Positions 62,601 to 64,000 of a DNA stretch of 64,000 nucleotides are shown here, one piece after another; within the stretch, counting starts at the first letter, position 1; each line of letters starts with the position of its first letter. The notes below the pieces were generated by a model. That model was not told the origin of the DNA. It did not search any database and saw nothing but the letters and a program-made list of their open reading frames with translations. Both the position numbers and the translations under genes were made by a program. The stretch is taken from positions 14,588,001 through 14,652,000 of the forward strand of contig OU862919.1 in NCBI GenBank assembly GCA_917880885.1, read 5' to 3'. Origin of the DNA: Limnephilus marmoratus (lineage: Eukaryota > Arthropoda > Insecta > Trichoptera > Limnephilidae).

Positions 62601-63172
62601 AGCACCTCCTTCGTTGGTTAGCCTCTTATCTCGACAGTCGTACGCAAGCTGTAACTGTACTTGGGTTCTGCTCTAGCTTTGTCCCCGTAACCTCAGGAGT
62701 TCCCGAAGGATCTCACCTTGCCCCCCTTTTATTCAACATTTTTATGAATGATGTTAACAAAACTATTCGTAATTCTCAGCTGTTCCTATATGCGGATGAC
62801 AAAAAGATTGTCAAAATCATTAAATCTGAGATGGATTGTACAGAGCTCCAGGATGACCTGAACTCCCTGGTCAATGTGTATTGTTTAGAAAACCGCCTTC
62901 TTTTGAATGCATATAAATGTTCCGTCATATCTTATTCTCGAAAGAAAAACACTATACTATCTATATCCGTACATAATTAAAAACAATCTTTTAAATAGGG
63001 TAAATGCAATTAGAGATCTTGGAGTTCTATTAGACAGTAAGCTTCTTTTTCAATCTCACGTCGAGCACATCACGTCTAAGGCTTTGAAAATGCTAGGATT
63101 TATACTTAGAGTAAGTTCTGTTTTCAAAAATCCACAAACATTTAAGATTCTCTACATATCATACGTCAGGAG

Positions 63173-64000
63173 TAGGGAATGCAAATCTCACGAGATTGGG
63201 GCTCAAGCGAGATCCCGCGAGTTTATGAATAACAATACTGCGAGATCTCGCCAATTTCAAGATCTCGCGAGATTGGCAGTTTTGTGTGTTTTTTTTTGCA
63301 AATAATCACAATATTTGAATAAATTAGGAAAAAAATAATAAAATTATAAGTATTATAAGATAAACACTTATTTTCACGAATTTTTCAATAGACTTTTATG
63401 CATCAAACATAGTTTGACATATTTGTCTATAATTTTTTAATAAACTTCTAAGTAGTAAACTTTGACGTACGTATCTATCAAATAACAAATGAAAGAAACA
63501 ATCAGTCTTCTCTTCTAATATCAAACAAAAATCTTTTAGTAATAAATCAGTTCTTTTATAACAAACAAAACAACGAGAAGTCAAAAAAATAAACCTATTA
63601 TCTAAGATGAGTTGACTATTAAACTGAGATATTATTTTTTTAAATTTATTTATTTGATATAAAATACATTCAGTATAAGGAAGCTTTGACTGTCCAACTA
63701 GGAAGGTCTCCCGTTCATTTTTTTATTATCAATTAAATAAATCTATATCTACTCAATAGATCCATTAGATATTACAGATTAATTAACAAAATATACCAAT
63801 TAGTCAGACGATTAGAAATTACAGATTAATTAACAAAATATACCAATCAAACGAAGGATTTGTTCAGTTCAAATCACAAGCCATTATAACGAATTATTTT
63901 GAAAATAGCTCCTTAAGAAGCACAAAATTTCCAAAGAATCGTCTGCTAAACGGCTTCTTATTTTTTTGGCCAGATAACCAGCCACTGAGAAGGCCCTTTC
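63173..64000 (-). mobile_element. hAT DNA transposon, 3' part, runs off the window
   Basis: It begins TAGGGAATGCAAATCTC directly after the RT frame is cut. The subterminal stretch 63,186-63,290 holds several CTCGCGAGAT-like palindromes, typical transposase-binding repeats. The minus-strand transposase C-terminus lies at the window edge. The other end and TSD lie outside; GTCAGGAG (63,165-63,172) is the predicted TSD copy. Confidence 0.7.
63884..64000 (-). CDS. hAT transposase C-terminal dimerisation domain (partial)
   Basis: From the window edge the minus strand reads 38 codons: ERAFSVAGYLAKKIRSRLA, then DDSLEILCFLRSYF, to a TAA at 63,884-63,886. S-E-R-x-F-S-x-A-G followed by a spaced R-x-R-L and a Leu-rich helix is the hAT C-terminal dimerisation motif. 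In active elements it is needed for transposase assembly. The rest lies to the right of the window, so I cannot tell whether the gene is intact. Frames between 63,300 and 63,880 have no motif and are taken as the untranslated 3' part of the element. Confidence 0.78.
   Translation of the reverse strand, partial: ERAFSVAGYLAKKIRSRLADDSLEILCFLRSYFQNNSL

Larger units (their letters stand above)
61610..63172 (+). pseudogene. Non-LTR reverse transcriptase, split by two later insertions
   Basis: 61,617-62,024 reads DGIHPVFLKNCANVL, WKSSYIVPILKKGDKHNIEN, YRPISKLNVMGKLFEK, QHGFVNRKSTETN and VVYTDYSKAMGIHGDL. After the insertion at 62,025-62,600 the frame resumes LRWLASYLDSRTQA, then GVPEGSHLAPLLFNIFMND, catalytic LYADDKKIV (62,786-62,812), RDLGVLLDSKLLFQSHVE and ILYISYVRS, where a hAT element cuts it at 63,173. 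The text between KA and MGIHGDL is deleted, removing the usual FDxVxH. At least two frameshifts occur. It belongs to the same broad group as the ORF2 at 47,025-49,870. Confidence 0.82.

Overview
This window reads as a stretch of insect nuclear DNA, AT-rich and with no host gene, rRNA or intact tRNA that I can recognise. Nearly all of it is transposable elements (TEs), many broken and nested inside one another. The kinds of element present (BEL/Pao, several non-LTR clades, hAT, PIF/Harbinger, P-element/THAP9, Helitrons with A/T insertion context, tRNA-like repeats) and the many TAGGTAC-type words point to an insect, perhaps Lepidoptera or Hemiptera. I cannot name the order with confidence.

Layout. 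1-3.2 kb: dispersed repeats and a 1.36-kb hAT element with a perfect 8-bp target-site duplication (TSD). 3.2-4.7 kb: a 244-bp palindromic element with two hammerhead-ribozyme-like motifs, then a Harbinger element with a TAA TSD. 4.8-11 kb: an uncharacterised repeat-associated protein gene (minus strand) split by a 5.1-kb hAT-ended insertion, which holds a dead P-element (THAP9-like) transposase and MITEs. 11-16 kb: Helitrons (one of 738 bp with a very G-rich core), a 760-bp foldback element and MITEs. 16-24.4 kb: hAT elements, non-LTR 3' ends, a hairpin retroposon with a 14-bp TSD, and a Harbinger element interrupted by a Helitron. 24.8-28.3 kb: an old tandem duplication whose first unit received a non-LTR element and another repeat. 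29.2-32.7 kb: a 3.5-kb hAT-ended region enclosing a 770-bp palindrome and a non-LTR element. 32.9-37.1 kb: a 1.6-kb hAT with perfect TSD and a cluster of hammerhead-bearing insertions. 37-44.5 kb: tRNA-like repeats, non-LTR 3' ends and a large palindromic MITE.

44.5-55.6 kb is the best-resolved unit: an 11.1-kb BEL/Pao LTR retrotransposon with two ~540-bp LTRs and a perfect 5-bp TSD. Its gag is interrupted by a 4.6-kb, nearly full-length non-LTR retrotransposon on the opposite strand (ORF1 plus a long endonuclease/reverse transcriptase ORF). The BEL copy is dead: it has frameshifts, a stop, a 278-bp tandem duplication of the gag start, and deletions in reverse transcriptase and integrase. The non-LTR copy still has long open frames.

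56-64 kb: several further non-LTR fragments (RTE-like, restriction-like-endonuclease type, and a jockey-like copy hit by two later insertions), ending in a hAT transposase that runs off the window.

The most interesting signal is a set of small, palindromic, TSD-flanked insertions that carry hammerhead-ribozyme cores (3.2, 33.8 and 37.0 kb, plus an isolated motif at 36.0 kb and relics at 6.0, 29.5, 30.1 and 32.8 kb). Hammerheads are known in Penelope-like elements and retrozymes; these look like short non-autonomous members of such a family. All coordinates and alignments were made by eye.
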